The notes: generated by a model not told the origin, from the letters alone. A stretch of 6,832 nucleotides of DNA from Saprospiraceae bacterium (GCA_016717655.1 JADKFC010000029.1:1-6832), one strand, 5' to 3'. Positions 1 through 6,469 are shown, counted from the stretch's first letter. Program-made: numbers and translations.

Positions 1-1146
1 AAAACGATTGAAGCCGGTTTAGAGGAAGACATCATCAAAAATTCGCTCTACAACCTACCCGGAAACTTTACCGCGTCAAAGCTAAAATGGGTAATGGACC
101 ATGAGCCGGATGTTTTTGCTAATGTTGACAAAATTATGCTTCCAGGCGACTATATTACTTTCTGCATGAGTGGGCAAATGACCAGTACTTTCACCGGTAT
201 GTCAGAAGGCATATTTTTTGACTTTAACCAACATGGTATATCCCGTGAAGTATTGGCTGCCTTGGGCATAAATGATGCTGTTTTTCCAAAGTTGGGAGGC
301 AGTTTTGATATCCTGGCAACTACCAATGTATCATTTGAAGAATGGACCGGCATTCCAACCGGTACACCTATATCTTACAGGGCGGGGGATCAACCCAACA
401 ATGCTTTTTCATTGGGTGTAATATCTGATGGAGAAGCGGCGGGAACAGGTGGTACTTCGGGAGTTATATACACGGTTAGTAATAAGGCAACTTACGATGT
501 CTTCAATCGCGTCAATACCTTTGCCCACGTAAATCATGATAAAGACCGACCCTCTTATGGTACTTTACTATGTATCAATGGCACTGGAATTTTGTACAAC
601 TGGTTGCGCAACCAATTTTTTAATGACCAACATTACAAAGACCTTGAAATTCTTGCCTCTCAGGTTCACTCCGATGGCATTATTTTTTTCCCCTTCGGCA
701 ATGGAGCAGAGAGAATGCTGGGCAACAAGGTGGTAAATGCAGGAATCAAAGGATTAGATTTTAATCGACATAACAAGATACAAATACTTCGGGCCGGGCT
801 TGAAGGCATTGCCTTTGCTTTTGTCTATGGAATTGAAATTTTAGATGAGTTAGGGGTGAAACCTCAAAAGTTGAAGGTCGGCAATGACAATCTTTTTCAA
901 TCCGCTGTTTTTTCCCAGACCCTATCGGATGTTTCAGGTATTGAAATACAGGTATATGAAACTACAGGGGCCATTGGAGCTGCCAAGGGTGCTGCTTTGG
1001 GTGCAGGTCTTGTAGCTGAAATTTCAACATTAAATGAAGATCTAAAATCGATTCGAAGTTTTTACCCGCGCAACAATGTTTTTGCAGAAGAAACTTATCT
1101 TCATTGGAAAAAAGAATTAACTAATCAAATATCTATTCAGCAATGA
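1..1146 (+). CDS. xylB: Xylulokinase, 5'-truncated by the window edge
   Basis: Phosphorylates D-xylulose with ATP to xylulose 5-phosphate in the cytoplasm, the second step of the isomerase route of xylose use. The frame is open from base 1, so 381 residues are visible and roughly the first 110-120 of a usual ~495-residue enzyme lie upstream. An internal ATG at 94 is not a start: NFTASKLKWV, which precedes it, is typical xylulokinase sequence. FGGY-kinase features seen: a YRAGDQPNNA segment whose Asp (codon at 388-390) fits the catalytic base, the glycine-rich GTGGTSG near 439-460 in the nucleotide-binding region, FFPFGNGAERMLGN, and the C-terminal VGNDNLFQSAVFSQTLSD block followed by ETTGAIGAAKGAALGAG. 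The stop overlaps the xylA start in ATGA (1143-1146), so the two are one operon and probably translationally coupled. No indel is evident in this part. Function is confident; the promoter is outside the window. Confidence 0.95.
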   Translation, partial: KTIEAGLEEDIIKNSLYNLPGNFTASKLKWVMDHEPDVFANVDKIMLPGDYITFCMSGQMTSTFTGMSEGIFFDFNQHGISREVLAALGINDAVFPKLGGSFDILATTNVSFEEWTGIPTGTPISYRAGDQPNNAFSLGVISDGEAAGTGGTSGVIYTVSNKATYDVFNRVNTFAHVNHDKDRPSYGTLLCINGTGILYNWLRNQFFNDQHYKDLEILASQVHSDGIIFFPFGNGAERMLGNKVVNAGIKGLDFNRHNKIQILRAGLEGIAFAFVYGIEILDELGVKPQKLKVGNDNLFQSAVFSQTLSDVSGIEIQVYETTGAIGAAKGAALGAGLVAEISTLNEDLKSIRSFYPRNNVFAEETYLHWKKELTNQISIQQ

Positions 1147-2468
1147 TTGTAAAAGGCAGAGAAGAATATTTCAAAGGAATAGGAAAGGTAGTTTATGAAG
1201 GTCGGAATTCTAAAAACCCACTGGCTTTTAAATATTACGATAAATCAAAAGTAGTAGGAGGTAAAACCATGGCAGAGCATTTTAGATTTGCCGTGGCTTA
1301 CTGGCATAGCTTCTGTGGCACAGGATCAGATCCTTTTGGTGCTGCCACGCGCGACATGCCATGGACCAGGGCAGGCGATGCTCTTGAAGTAGCAAAGGCA
1401 AAGGCGGATGCTGCTTTTGAATTTATGACAAAGATGGATATTGGGTTTTACTGTTTTCACGACTTTGACCTTGTAGAAGAAGGTATGACTATGGAGGAAA
1501 GCGAGAGCCGGTTAAAGTTTATTACTCAATACCTAAAAGAGAAACAGTCAGAAAGTGGGATCAAACTGCTTTGGGGAACAGCGAATTTGTTTTCACATCC
1601 CCGATACATGAATGGTGCGGCCACAAATCCTGATTTTAAAGTAGTAGCCCATGCCTCGTGGCAGGTAAAAAATGCCCTCGATGTTACGATCGAACTCGGT
1701 GGGGAGAACTATGTATTTTGGGGAGGTAGAGAAGGTTATATGAGCCTGCTCAACACCCAGATGAAAAGAGAGCAGGACCACATGGCTCTATTTCTCAGAA
1801 ACGCCAGAGATTATGCCCGAGCCAATGGGTTTAAGGGATGGTTTTATTTGGAACCCAAGCCCATGGAACCGTCTAAACACCAGTATGATTTTGATGCCGC
1901 TACCTGTCTCAATTTTTTAAGGACCTATGACCTGATGGACGATTTTAAACTCAACATTGAAGTAAATCATGCAACTCTCGCCCAACATACTTTTCAACAT
2001 GAACTTCAGGTAGCAGCCGATGCAGGAGCGCTGGGGAAGTATCGATGCCAACAGAGGTGATTATCAAAATGGCTGGGACACCGACCAGTTTCCCAACAAT
2101 GTGCCTGAACTAACTGAAGCCATGCTTGTCATCCTGGAAGCAGGAGGCTTTCGGGGAGGAGGTATCAATTTTGATGCAAAGATCAGAAGAAACTCTACGG
2201 ATGTAGAAGACCTGTTTTTGGCCCACATTGGAGGCATGGATACATTTGCTCGTGCATTGATGGCAGCCGATGCCATTTTGCAGGACTCAGACTATAAAAA
2301 AGGAGAACTCAGAGATATGAATCATTTGATGAAGGGCCCGGCGCCGAATTTGAAGCGGGGAAACTCAACATGGAAGACTTATGCAACCTTGCCAAAAGCC
2401 AGGGTCCCATTGAACCAATAAGTGGCAAACAAGAATTATTTGAAAATATTATTAATCAATATGTCTGA
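1143..2468 (+). CDS. xylA: D-xylose isomerase, interrupted by two compensating one-base indels
   Basis: Interconverts D-xylose and D-xylulose, the first step of xylose catabolism; a cytoplasmic, metal-dependent TIM-barrel enzyme. Correcting two one-base shifts gives 441 residues, the normal length for the longer (class II) bacterial family. The active site is complete: catalytic His106 and Asp109 in CFHDFD, Glu237 and Lys239 in LEPKP, Glu273 and His276 in NIEVNHA, then Asp301, Asp312 and Asp314 in SIDANRGD...GWDTD, and Asp344 in INFDAKIRR. All keep a constant offset of five from E. coli XylA numbering. Read literally, the first frame stops at 2058-2060, the middle part (to about 2300) lies in another frame, and the tail from RYESFDEGPGAEFE to ENIINQYV returns to the first frame and stops at TGA 2466-2468. 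An extra base in 2033-2038 and a missing A in 2296-2301 explain this. Such precise restoration favours sequencing error over a pseudogene. The start overlaps the xylB stop. Confidence 0.93.
2033..2038 (+). other. Apparent +1 indel in xylA (GGGGAA run)
   Basis: The family sequence expected here is AGALGSIDANRGD. The first frame gives AGALG followed by KYRCQQR and a stop, while the frame one base later gives GSIDANRGD. Removing one G (or A) from GGGGAA restores the reading. A homopolymer location is typical of sequencing or consensus error. Confidence 0.85.
2296..2301 (+). other. Apparent -1 indel in xylA (A6 run)
   Basis: After the codons for DYKK the middle frame drifts into GELRDMNHLMK, which does not resemble XylA. 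Adding one A to the A6 run gives KRRTQRYESFDEGPGAEFE, the expected C-terminal continuation, and returns to the frame of the xylA start. It has the opposite sign to the shift 260 bases upstream. Confidence 0.85.
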
Positions 2469-2609
2469 CAACCTGGCCATCCAATGGATTGATTTTAATT
2501 TTCACCACAATTGTAATTTGTATGACAACAAATGGATTAAAAACCCAATGTTAAGTTCAAGACATTTAATTTAAACTAAATTATTACAGAAAGTACAAAT
2601 TCCATTTTT

Positions 2610-3105
2610 ATGAAAGCTTTGAAAATTCCATTTCTTTTGTTCCTTTTCCTTTTTGCTTGTAATCAACAACAAAATGCTGATCAGGTAAAAGCCGAAATAC
2701 AGGAACAACTCAATAAATGTATAAAGGCAGTCAATAGTAAAGACATTGAACTGTATATGGACCAAATACCCGAAGACTTTGTTATTTATGATGAGAAGGG
2801 GGGAGCTTATTACCCGTGAAAAGCAAAAGGCCTATGTGCTCAGAGACTGGGCCATCATTGATACTACCCTTAGCAACCAGTTTTGGGTTGACAGCCTTCA
2901 ATTGATGGGCGACAGTGCCATTGTATTTACCTCACAAAGGTGGAAACGGATGATGTTCCGACCGGATGGCATAAATACCGATACAGTCCTGACCACACAA
3001 AAACATCGGGAAACCTGGAAAAAGACAGCCAAAGGATGGCTCAACTATGATGTAAAAGAACTGGGAGGGGAGATCTACATCAATGGATTGAGGTATGATC
3101 AGTAG
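2610..3105 (+). CDS. NTF2-like (SnoaL/DUF4440-type) lipoprotein, one apparent frameshift
   Basis: A short secreted lipoprotein of unknown substrate. The N-terminus is a clear type II signal peptide: Lys-containing start, hydrophobic run PFLLFLFLF, and lipobox L-F-A-C with Cys17 as the lipidation site. The mature part begins with a helix (ADQVKAEIQEQLNKCIKAVNSKDIELYMDQ) followed by a beta-rich region (DSLQLMGDSAIVFTSQRW, HRETWKKTAKGWLNYDVKEL, YINGLRYD). This arrangement is typical of the SnoaL/NTF2 cone fold, often a ligand-binding or enzyme-like domain. Literal reading stops at 2817-2819; dropping one G from the G6 run at 2798-2803 joins DEKG to ELITREKQKAYVL and gives 164 residues. The leader just before the ATG is A/T-rich without a Shine-Dalgarno sequence. 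It is separated by 141 bases from xylA, with no convincing terminator or promoter there, so its tie to xylose use is unclear. Fold assignment is by pattern recognition only. Confidence 0.72.
2798..2803 (+). other. Apparent +1 indel in the NTF2-like lipoprotein (G6 run)
   Basis: With six Gs the frame reads DEKGGAYYP and stops. With five it reads DEKGELITREKQKAYVL and continues for another 100 or so residues of coherent NTF2-like sequence. An ATG at 2746 would open the downstream frame alone, but it would lack the signal peptide and the first helix. Confidence 0.8.
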
Positions 3106-3163
3106 TTACAATAGCCCCCTAAACATTGTTTGATTTCCATTGAAAACCAGCAGCTTGAATCCG

Positions 3164-3210
3164 CTTTTACATTCTTTTACAAAGTTTTCACCTAACTTTT
3201 CAGCTTTTCA
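3164..3210 (+). promoter_or_regulatory. Direct-repeat operator upstream of the regulator gene
   Basis: CTTTTACA occurs at 3164-3171 and again at 3174-3181, exactly 10 bases apart. Degenerate copies follow: GTTTTCAC at 3184, CTTTTCAG at 3196 and CTTTTCAT at 3204. The TTTT cores at 3165, 3175, 3185 and 3205 keep one face of the helix; the one at 3197 is about two bases out of phase. Direct repeats one helical turn apart are the known mode of binding for OmpR/PhoB-type winged helices, and the next gene encodes one. Possible -7 elements lie just downstream (TAGATTTA at 3214 and TAAGTTTA at 3220, each one base off TAnnTTTG), without a clear -33 TTG. That would place the repeats over the -33 region. 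Autoregulation is inferred. Confidence 0.6.
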
Positions 3211-3260
3211 TAGTAGATTTAAGTTTAGGTAAGATGCCCTTTTAAATGGATCCTTAACAG

Positions 3261-4250
3261 GTGCTCGTCATTTGCCGTGAAAAAGGAAGGCAAAAGGGTA
3301 ACTTATTTCAAAAATCAGATCATTATTCATTGGAAATCATCAAAACACTCCTCATTTACCTCGGTCTGTTGGCAGCTGCCCTCTTTTCTATGCAATATGT
3401 AGGTTCACTCAAAAACCCTGGAACCGAGCTAAAGGCTGAAAAGATCAACCTAGCCCTGCGTCGCACCGGCCACCTCTTATTGAAGGCAGATGGTGACACC
3501 ACCACCGTCATTCCACCGGTGGAAGAGGTGAAAAAAGGGGTTTGGAGGCTTCAATTGGATCACCATTTTGCATACAAAGATTTACCTGAGATCCTACACA
3601 GTTCCTTTATGCAGCATGGCATCGAGCGCAACTATGATGTGGCTGTGATCAGGTGTAATGACCACAAAATTCAGGCGGGTTACAACCTCAACGACTATTT
3701 GGTCAATAAGGAGGTTCCTTGCCAGGAAAGAGAAACCAACAACAATTGTCAATACATCGAGGTTAGTTTTCAGAAGGGACAGGCCTCTTTATCATCGCCA
3801 TATCAGTATTTATGGGCCTTGCTAACACCTTTTGCCTATTTTTTATGGACCCGTTTTCAAAAGCGGCAAACCAATAAAAGGACAATGCCTCCCACCATCC
3901 CGGTAGAAATGGTAGCTGCCGACAGAGAACCCTTATTGCAATTTGGCGCCTTTCTGCTCGATTTTACCGGGCAAAAGCTAATACATCTCGATGCTGTGCA
4001 CAATCTTACCTACCGGGAAGCTAAGTTGTTGCACCTTTTTGTGACCCATGCCAACCAGGTCCTGGAGCGCAGCACTATTATCGAAAAAGTATGGGCTGAT
4101 GAAGGGGTATTGGTAGGAAGAAGTGTCGATATGTTTGTTTCCCGGCTTCGCAAAATGCTCAAAGAAGATGCTACGGTACAAATCGTAGCTGTCCACGGCA
4201 TAGGTTATCGACTAGAAGTTGGAGGACAAAATGATAGTATAAACGTTTGA
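3261..4250 (+). CDS. Membrane-anchored one-component regulator: periplasmic domain plus C-terminal OmpR-type winged helix
   Basis: A transcription factor held in the inner membrane that probably senses something in the periplasm. Residues about 27-47 (IIKTLLIYLGLLAAALFSMQ) form one membrane segment, about 48-181 a periplasmic domain, and about 182-197 (QYLWALLTPFAYFLW) a second segment. Residues 226-319 form an OmpR/PhoB-type winged helix, recognisable from LTYREAKLLHLFVTHANQVLERSTIIEKVW, the recognition-helix part GRSVDMFVSRLRKML and the wing IVAVHGIGYRLE. The DNA-binding domain is C-terminal, the reverse of ToxR/CadC. There is no receiver domain. The periplasmic part holds Cys132, Cys154 and Cys163, which could form a disulfide. 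Its own upstream region and the region after it share CTTTTACA repeats. The start is uncertain: GTG 3261 lies just after an in-frame stop (3255-3257), TTG at 3330 would give a more usual signal-anchor start, and no ATG occurs before the membrane segment. The sensed ligand is unknown. Confidence 0.82.
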   Translation: MLVICREKGRQKGNLFQKSDHYSLEIIKTLLIYLGLLAAALFSMQYVGSLKNPGTELKAEKINLALRRTGHLLLKADGDTTTVIPPVEEVKKGVWRLQLDHHFAYKDLPEILHSSFMQHGIERNYDVAVIRCNDHKIQAGYNLNDYLVNKEVPCQERETNNNCQYIEVSFQKGQASLSSPYQYLWALLTPFAYFLWTRFQKRQTNKRTMPPTIPVEMVAADREPLLQFGAFLLDFTGQKLIHLDAVHNLTYREAKLLHLFVTHANQVLERSTIIEKVWADEGVLVGRSVDMFVSRLRKMLKEDATVQIVAVHGIGYRLEVGGQNDSINV

Positions 4251-4270
4251 TTAACAGGTAGATCATATTA

Positions 4271-4298
4271 TTTTACAAAGCTTTTACATGCTTTTACA
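4271..4298 (+). promoter_or_regulatory. Direct-repeat operator upstream of the propeller gene
   Basis: Three copies of TTTTACA (TTTT cores at 4271, 4282 and 4292), the last two as full CTTTTACA, are spaced 11 and 10 bases apart. Two 10-mers are shared exactly with the repeats upstream of the regulator: TTTTACAAAG (4271-4280 and 3175-3184) and GCTTTTACAT (4280-4289 and 3163-3172). The array ends 10 bases before the -33 element of the promoter at 4308-4337, where an activator would touch RNA polymerase. Binding by the regulator encoded just upstream is inferred from repeat geometry and from the shared motif. Confidence 0.65.
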
Positions 4299-4307
4299 CA
4301 TAAAAAG

Positions 4308-4337
4308 TTGGTGCAGAACCTTTTTCGAATACTTTTG
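4308..4337 (+). promoter_or_regulatory. Bacteroidota-type promoter for the propeller gene
   Basis: TTG at 4308-4310, a 19-base spacer, then TACTTTTG at 4330-4337, an exact match to the -7 consensus TAnnTTTG of Bacteroidota primary sigma factors. Transcription would start a few bases after 4337 and leave a leader of about 30 bases. That leader ends in an A-rich stretch (AAAAAAAAATAAAA) rather than a Shine-Dalgarno sequence, as is common in this phylum. Confidence 0.65.
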
Positions 4338-4371
4338 GGCCATTGATTAACAAAAAAAAATAAAATCACAC

Positions 4372-5409
4372 ATGAATGTATTTTTTGTTTCGCTTGTAGC
4401 TGTTTTTATTCACATGATAGGAGGGGATTCAAGGCCTGTAACATCCTGCAAGGCTGGTGAGCCGGTGGTCACAAACGTCATTATGACTTCACCAGATGGA
4501 GGTAAGACCTGGATCGATCTCAGCAAAGGACTGCCATCCGTTAAGGACATCAGACACATCCTGGCAACTGACAAAGAAACTTATGTTGCCGTGGGATTGA
4601 ACCATCTTTATCGTTTATCATCAGGAGGGGTGTGGCAAAAAGAAAACATTGGTGGATCTATGATAAGTGGCATGATGGAAGGAGATAGCTCGTACCAGCC
4701 TAACTACTTTTTAGGGATATTCGAAGGTAAGGACGGCCCTTATGTATCGATCAATGAATCGGGTCTCTTTCAAAAAACAGCATCCGGCACCTGGCAAGCC
4801 GTTCATACAGACCTGCCCGACAACAGAATTTACAACATCATTGAGCTGGAAAATGGCAGCACCCTGGTGGGCACAGAGGGAGGTATATTTAAAAAGACGG
4901 GTAAAGATGGTCCTTGGATGAATGTGCTATCAGACAAGTGGGCATCTAATATGACGCACCGGGCTGCCACAGCTGTGGCCTCAACACCCACTGGTGTATG
5001 GGTATCCAACAATTACGGAGAAAGCTGGACCAACACACTCAAAGACAAGGTAGGTAATTATGCACTCTGTGTTACCGCTGATAAAATCTATGCCATCAAA
5101 CCCAATACAGATATGGTCAACAAAGATGAATCAGAACCGATAACCGAAACTGCCTTTATGTCATCAGACCAAGGTAAATCGTGGACGCCCATCAACAAAG
5201 GTCTGCTGCAGGTTGAGAGGTTGTATCAGGTAGTACAAAATGGTAAGACATTAATATCCAGCAACAGCCAGGGCATTGGCATTTCCAACGACCATGGCTA
5301 TAACTGGGAAAACATATTTGCCAAGCCGGGTACTGAAGACTTGTTGATTTGGAAGTTGGTACAACAAGGATCTGTAATCTATGCCGCTAAGATGTGGAGT
5401 GGGTGTTAG
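4372..5409 (+). CDS. Putatively exported Asp-box (BNR-repeat) beta-propeller protein
   Basis: A protein of 345 residues, probably acting outside the cytoplasm. Four Asp-boxes of the form S-x-(N/D)-x-G-x-x-W are visible: SPDGGKTW (40-47), SNNYGESW (212-219), SSDQGKSW (264-271) and SNDHGYNW (305-312). Between them are blade-like repeats such as ESGLFQKTASGTWQAV and TEGGIFKKTGKDGPWMNV. Together they suggest a six- or seven-bladed sialidase/YCF48-like propeller. Asp-boxes are structural, and no sialidase catalytic set (Arg triad, Tyr/Glu pair) is apparent, so calling it a sialidase would be unsafe. The N-terminus is hydrophobic (residues 2-17) but lacks a positive start; VTSC at 23-26 loosely resembles a lipobox. 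It lies 121 bases after the membrane regulator, behind its own operator and promoter, which points to a regulator-target pair. The C-terminus ends abruptly in KMWSGC; one G fewer at 5401-5403 would give KMWSGVR and a stop at 5411-5413, closer to the usual SGV ending. Confidence 0.78.
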   Translation: MNVFFVSLVAVFIHMIGGDSRPVTSCKAGEPVVTNVIMTSPDGGKTWIDLSKGLPSVKDIRHILATDKETYVAVGLNHLYRLSSGGVWQKENIGGSMISGMMEGDSSYQPNYFLGIFEGKDGPYVSINESGLFQKTASGTWQAVHTDLPDNRIYNIIELENGSTLVGTEGGIFKKTGKDGPWMNVLSDKWASNMTHRAATAVASTPTGVWVSNNYGESWTNTLKDKVGNYALCVTADKIYAIKPNTDMVNKDESEPITETAFMSSDQGKSWTPINKGLLQVERLYQVVQNGKTLISSNSQGIGISNDHGYNWENIFAKPGTEDLLIWKLVQQGSVIYAAKMWSGC

Positions 5410-5432
5410 ATAAATTTATTATGTAAATGTTA

Positions 5433-5471
5433 AAATAAAGAAGACGTTATGCAAAAACGTCTTCTTTATTT
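5433..5471 (+). terminator. Strong hairpin terminator after the propeller gene
   Basis: A perfect 16-bp inverted repeat: AAATAAAGAAGACGTT (5433-5448), loop ATGCAAA (5449-5455), and AACGTCTTCTTTATTT (5456-5471). It starts 23 bases after the propeller stop. The 3' arm is T-rich, as expected of a factor-independent terminator, though without a pure T run after it. The loop contains an ATG (5449) in frame with the next gene, which is an argument against using that ATG as its start. The near-symmetrical A-rich 5' arm and T-rich 3' arm might work in both directions, but no gene on the other strand needs it. Confidence 0.82.
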
Positions 5472-5487
5472 AATAAACTTCATTTTT

Positions 5488-6321
5488 ATGTTTTCTATCT
5501 TAATAAAGGGCATTTTAATTTTATTCGTTGGCTTATTTTTTCTATCTTCTTGTCAATCCCCTGAGAAATCAATAGAATGGATTTTTGTTGAAGGTGGCAG
5601 TTTTGAGCAGGGCAAAAATCAAATCATAATCAGTCCGAAAGGCGATACTGTAAGAGGATTTACCAGCCCCCACCGTTTTGTAGAAATTGACCCCTTTTAT
5701 ATCAGCAAGTATGAAATCACGGTCAAACAATTTAAAGCCTTCTGTGCCCTTACCGGAAGGAAGATGCCAGAACCTCCCATAGAAAACGCCTACGGTCAAA
5801 AGATTTATTATCAATGGCAAGAAGACAATCCCATGCTTGCCACCTGGGATGAAGCCAATGATTTTGCCAAATGGGCAGGCGGCAGACTACCCACCGAAGC
5901 CGAATGGGAATATGCAGCCAAAGGAGGCAGACAATCCAAAGGTTATCAATACAGCGGGAGCAACATAGCCACAGAAGTTGGCTGGGTAGCAGAAAATGCA
6001 GATAGTACCTTTCATGCAGTAGGTAGGCTCAAACCCAACGAACTAGGCCTCTATGACATGACAGGTAATGTTAGCGAATGGGTATGGGACTGGTACAACC
6101 CTGAAAAAGACAGTCTGGTAAGCAAAAAAAACCCCCAGGGTCCACCCGATGGCAGCTATAAGATATCTAAGGGTCTCAGCTGGTTTTATGAAACCCACAA
6201 TGACAAGGGCGAGCCCGTCTTATACAGCATCTTTATGCCCGAGGTCAGGTATCAGTCGCCCCGTGAAACGAGGAACGATGGTTTTGGGTTTAGGGTGGCG
6301 AAGGGGATGGAGAGACGGTAA
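5488..6321 (+). CDS. FGE/SUMF1-fold (formylglycine-generating-enzyme-like) lipoprotein, probably non-catalytic
   Basis: A 277-residue lipoprotein with the FGE-sulfatase (SUMF1) fold. The start is set at ATG 5488: it gives MFSILIKGILILFVGLFFLSSC, a clean type II signal with lipobox L-S-S-C (Cys22), whereas the longer ORF from ATG 5449 begins inside a terminator hairpin loop. Family blocks in order: WIFVEGGSFEQG (31-42), FYISKYEITVKQFKAFC (70-86), GGRLPTEAEWEYAAKGG (131-147), LGLYDMTGNVSEWVWDWY (186-203), KGLSW (228-232, usually RGGSW) and GFGFRVA (265-271). The only cysteines are Cys22 and Cys86, so the C-terminal copper-binding cysteine pair of true formylglycine-generating enzymes is missing. 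A structural or ligand-binding role is likelier than sulfatase activation. GldK/GldJ of the gliding and type IX secretion machinery share this fold, but nothing here identifies either. The terminator upstream suggests a separate transcription unit; no promoter was recognised. Confidence 0.82.
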   Translation: MFSILIKGILILFVGLFFLSSCQSPEKSIEWIFVEGGSFEQGKNQIIISPKGDTVRGFTSPHRFVEIDPFYISKYEITVKQFKAFCALTGRKMPEPPIENAYGQKIYYQWQEDNPMLATWDEANDFAKWAGGRLPTEAEWEYAAKGGRQSKGYQYSGSNIATEVGWVAENADSTFHAVGRLKPNELGLYDMTGNVSEWVWDWYNPEKDSLVSKKNPQGPPDGSYKISKGLSWFYETHNDKGEPVLYSIFMPEVRYQSPRETRNDGFGFRVAKGMERR

Positions 6322-6326
6322 ACATA

Positions 6327-6394
6327 CGACCCCTTTGGGGTCGAGGATAATTGTGTTCGATGTTTTTGTAACATGAGAATCCTTCGGATTCTTT
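6327..6394. repeat. Palindromic repeat module, copy 1
   Basis: Begins six bases after the FGE-like stop codon. It holds two hairpins: CGACCCC-TTT-GGGGTCG (6327-6343, perfect 7-bp arms) and AGAATCC-TTC-GGATTCT (6376-6392, perfect 7-bp arms) followed by TT. The segment between them reads AGGATAATTGTGTTCGATG followed by a T-rich stretch. A second copy of the whole module is at 6761-6832. Its position right after a stop codon means the hairpins may also serve as terminator or 3'-end protection of the upstream mRNA; this is inferred. No coding capacity. Confidence 0.75.
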
Positions 6395-6469
6395 ACAAAA
6401 GAATTTTAATTGTGTAGGGACAGAAAAAAGATGATGTGGTTAGCTCATATGGATGTCTGCCGAATCTAT

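Noticed and set aside
2296..2301. Programmed frameshift at the A6 run of xylA
   Set aside because: Programmed shifting is not known for XylA, a second shift of opposite sign would also be required, and homopolymer errors explain all cases.
2469..2609. Promoter or terminator between xylA and the lipoprotein gene
   Set aside because: Only loose matches such as TAATTTTC and the 8-base palindrome ACAATTGT were found, with no properly spaced -33 element and no stable hairpin with a T tail.
2746..3105. Independent gene starting at ATG 2746
   Set aside because: Its first residues (MNCIWTKYPKTLLFMM) are the out-of-frame reading of the upstream lipoprotein; the real protein continues from the 2610 frame through an indel.
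4372..5409. Annotation of the Asp-box protein as a sialidase
   Set aside because: Asp-boxes are structural and occur in many propellers; the arginine triad and other catalytic residues of sialidases cannot be identified.
5569..5820. Minus-strand ORF of 83 residues
   Set aside because: It lies wholly antisense to the well-supported FGE-like gene and has no recognisable domain.
6376..6392. A stable cUUCGg tetraloop in the CCTTCGG hairpin
   Set aside because: In the cUUCGg register the next base pair would be C-A; the arms pair fully only with a TTC triloop.
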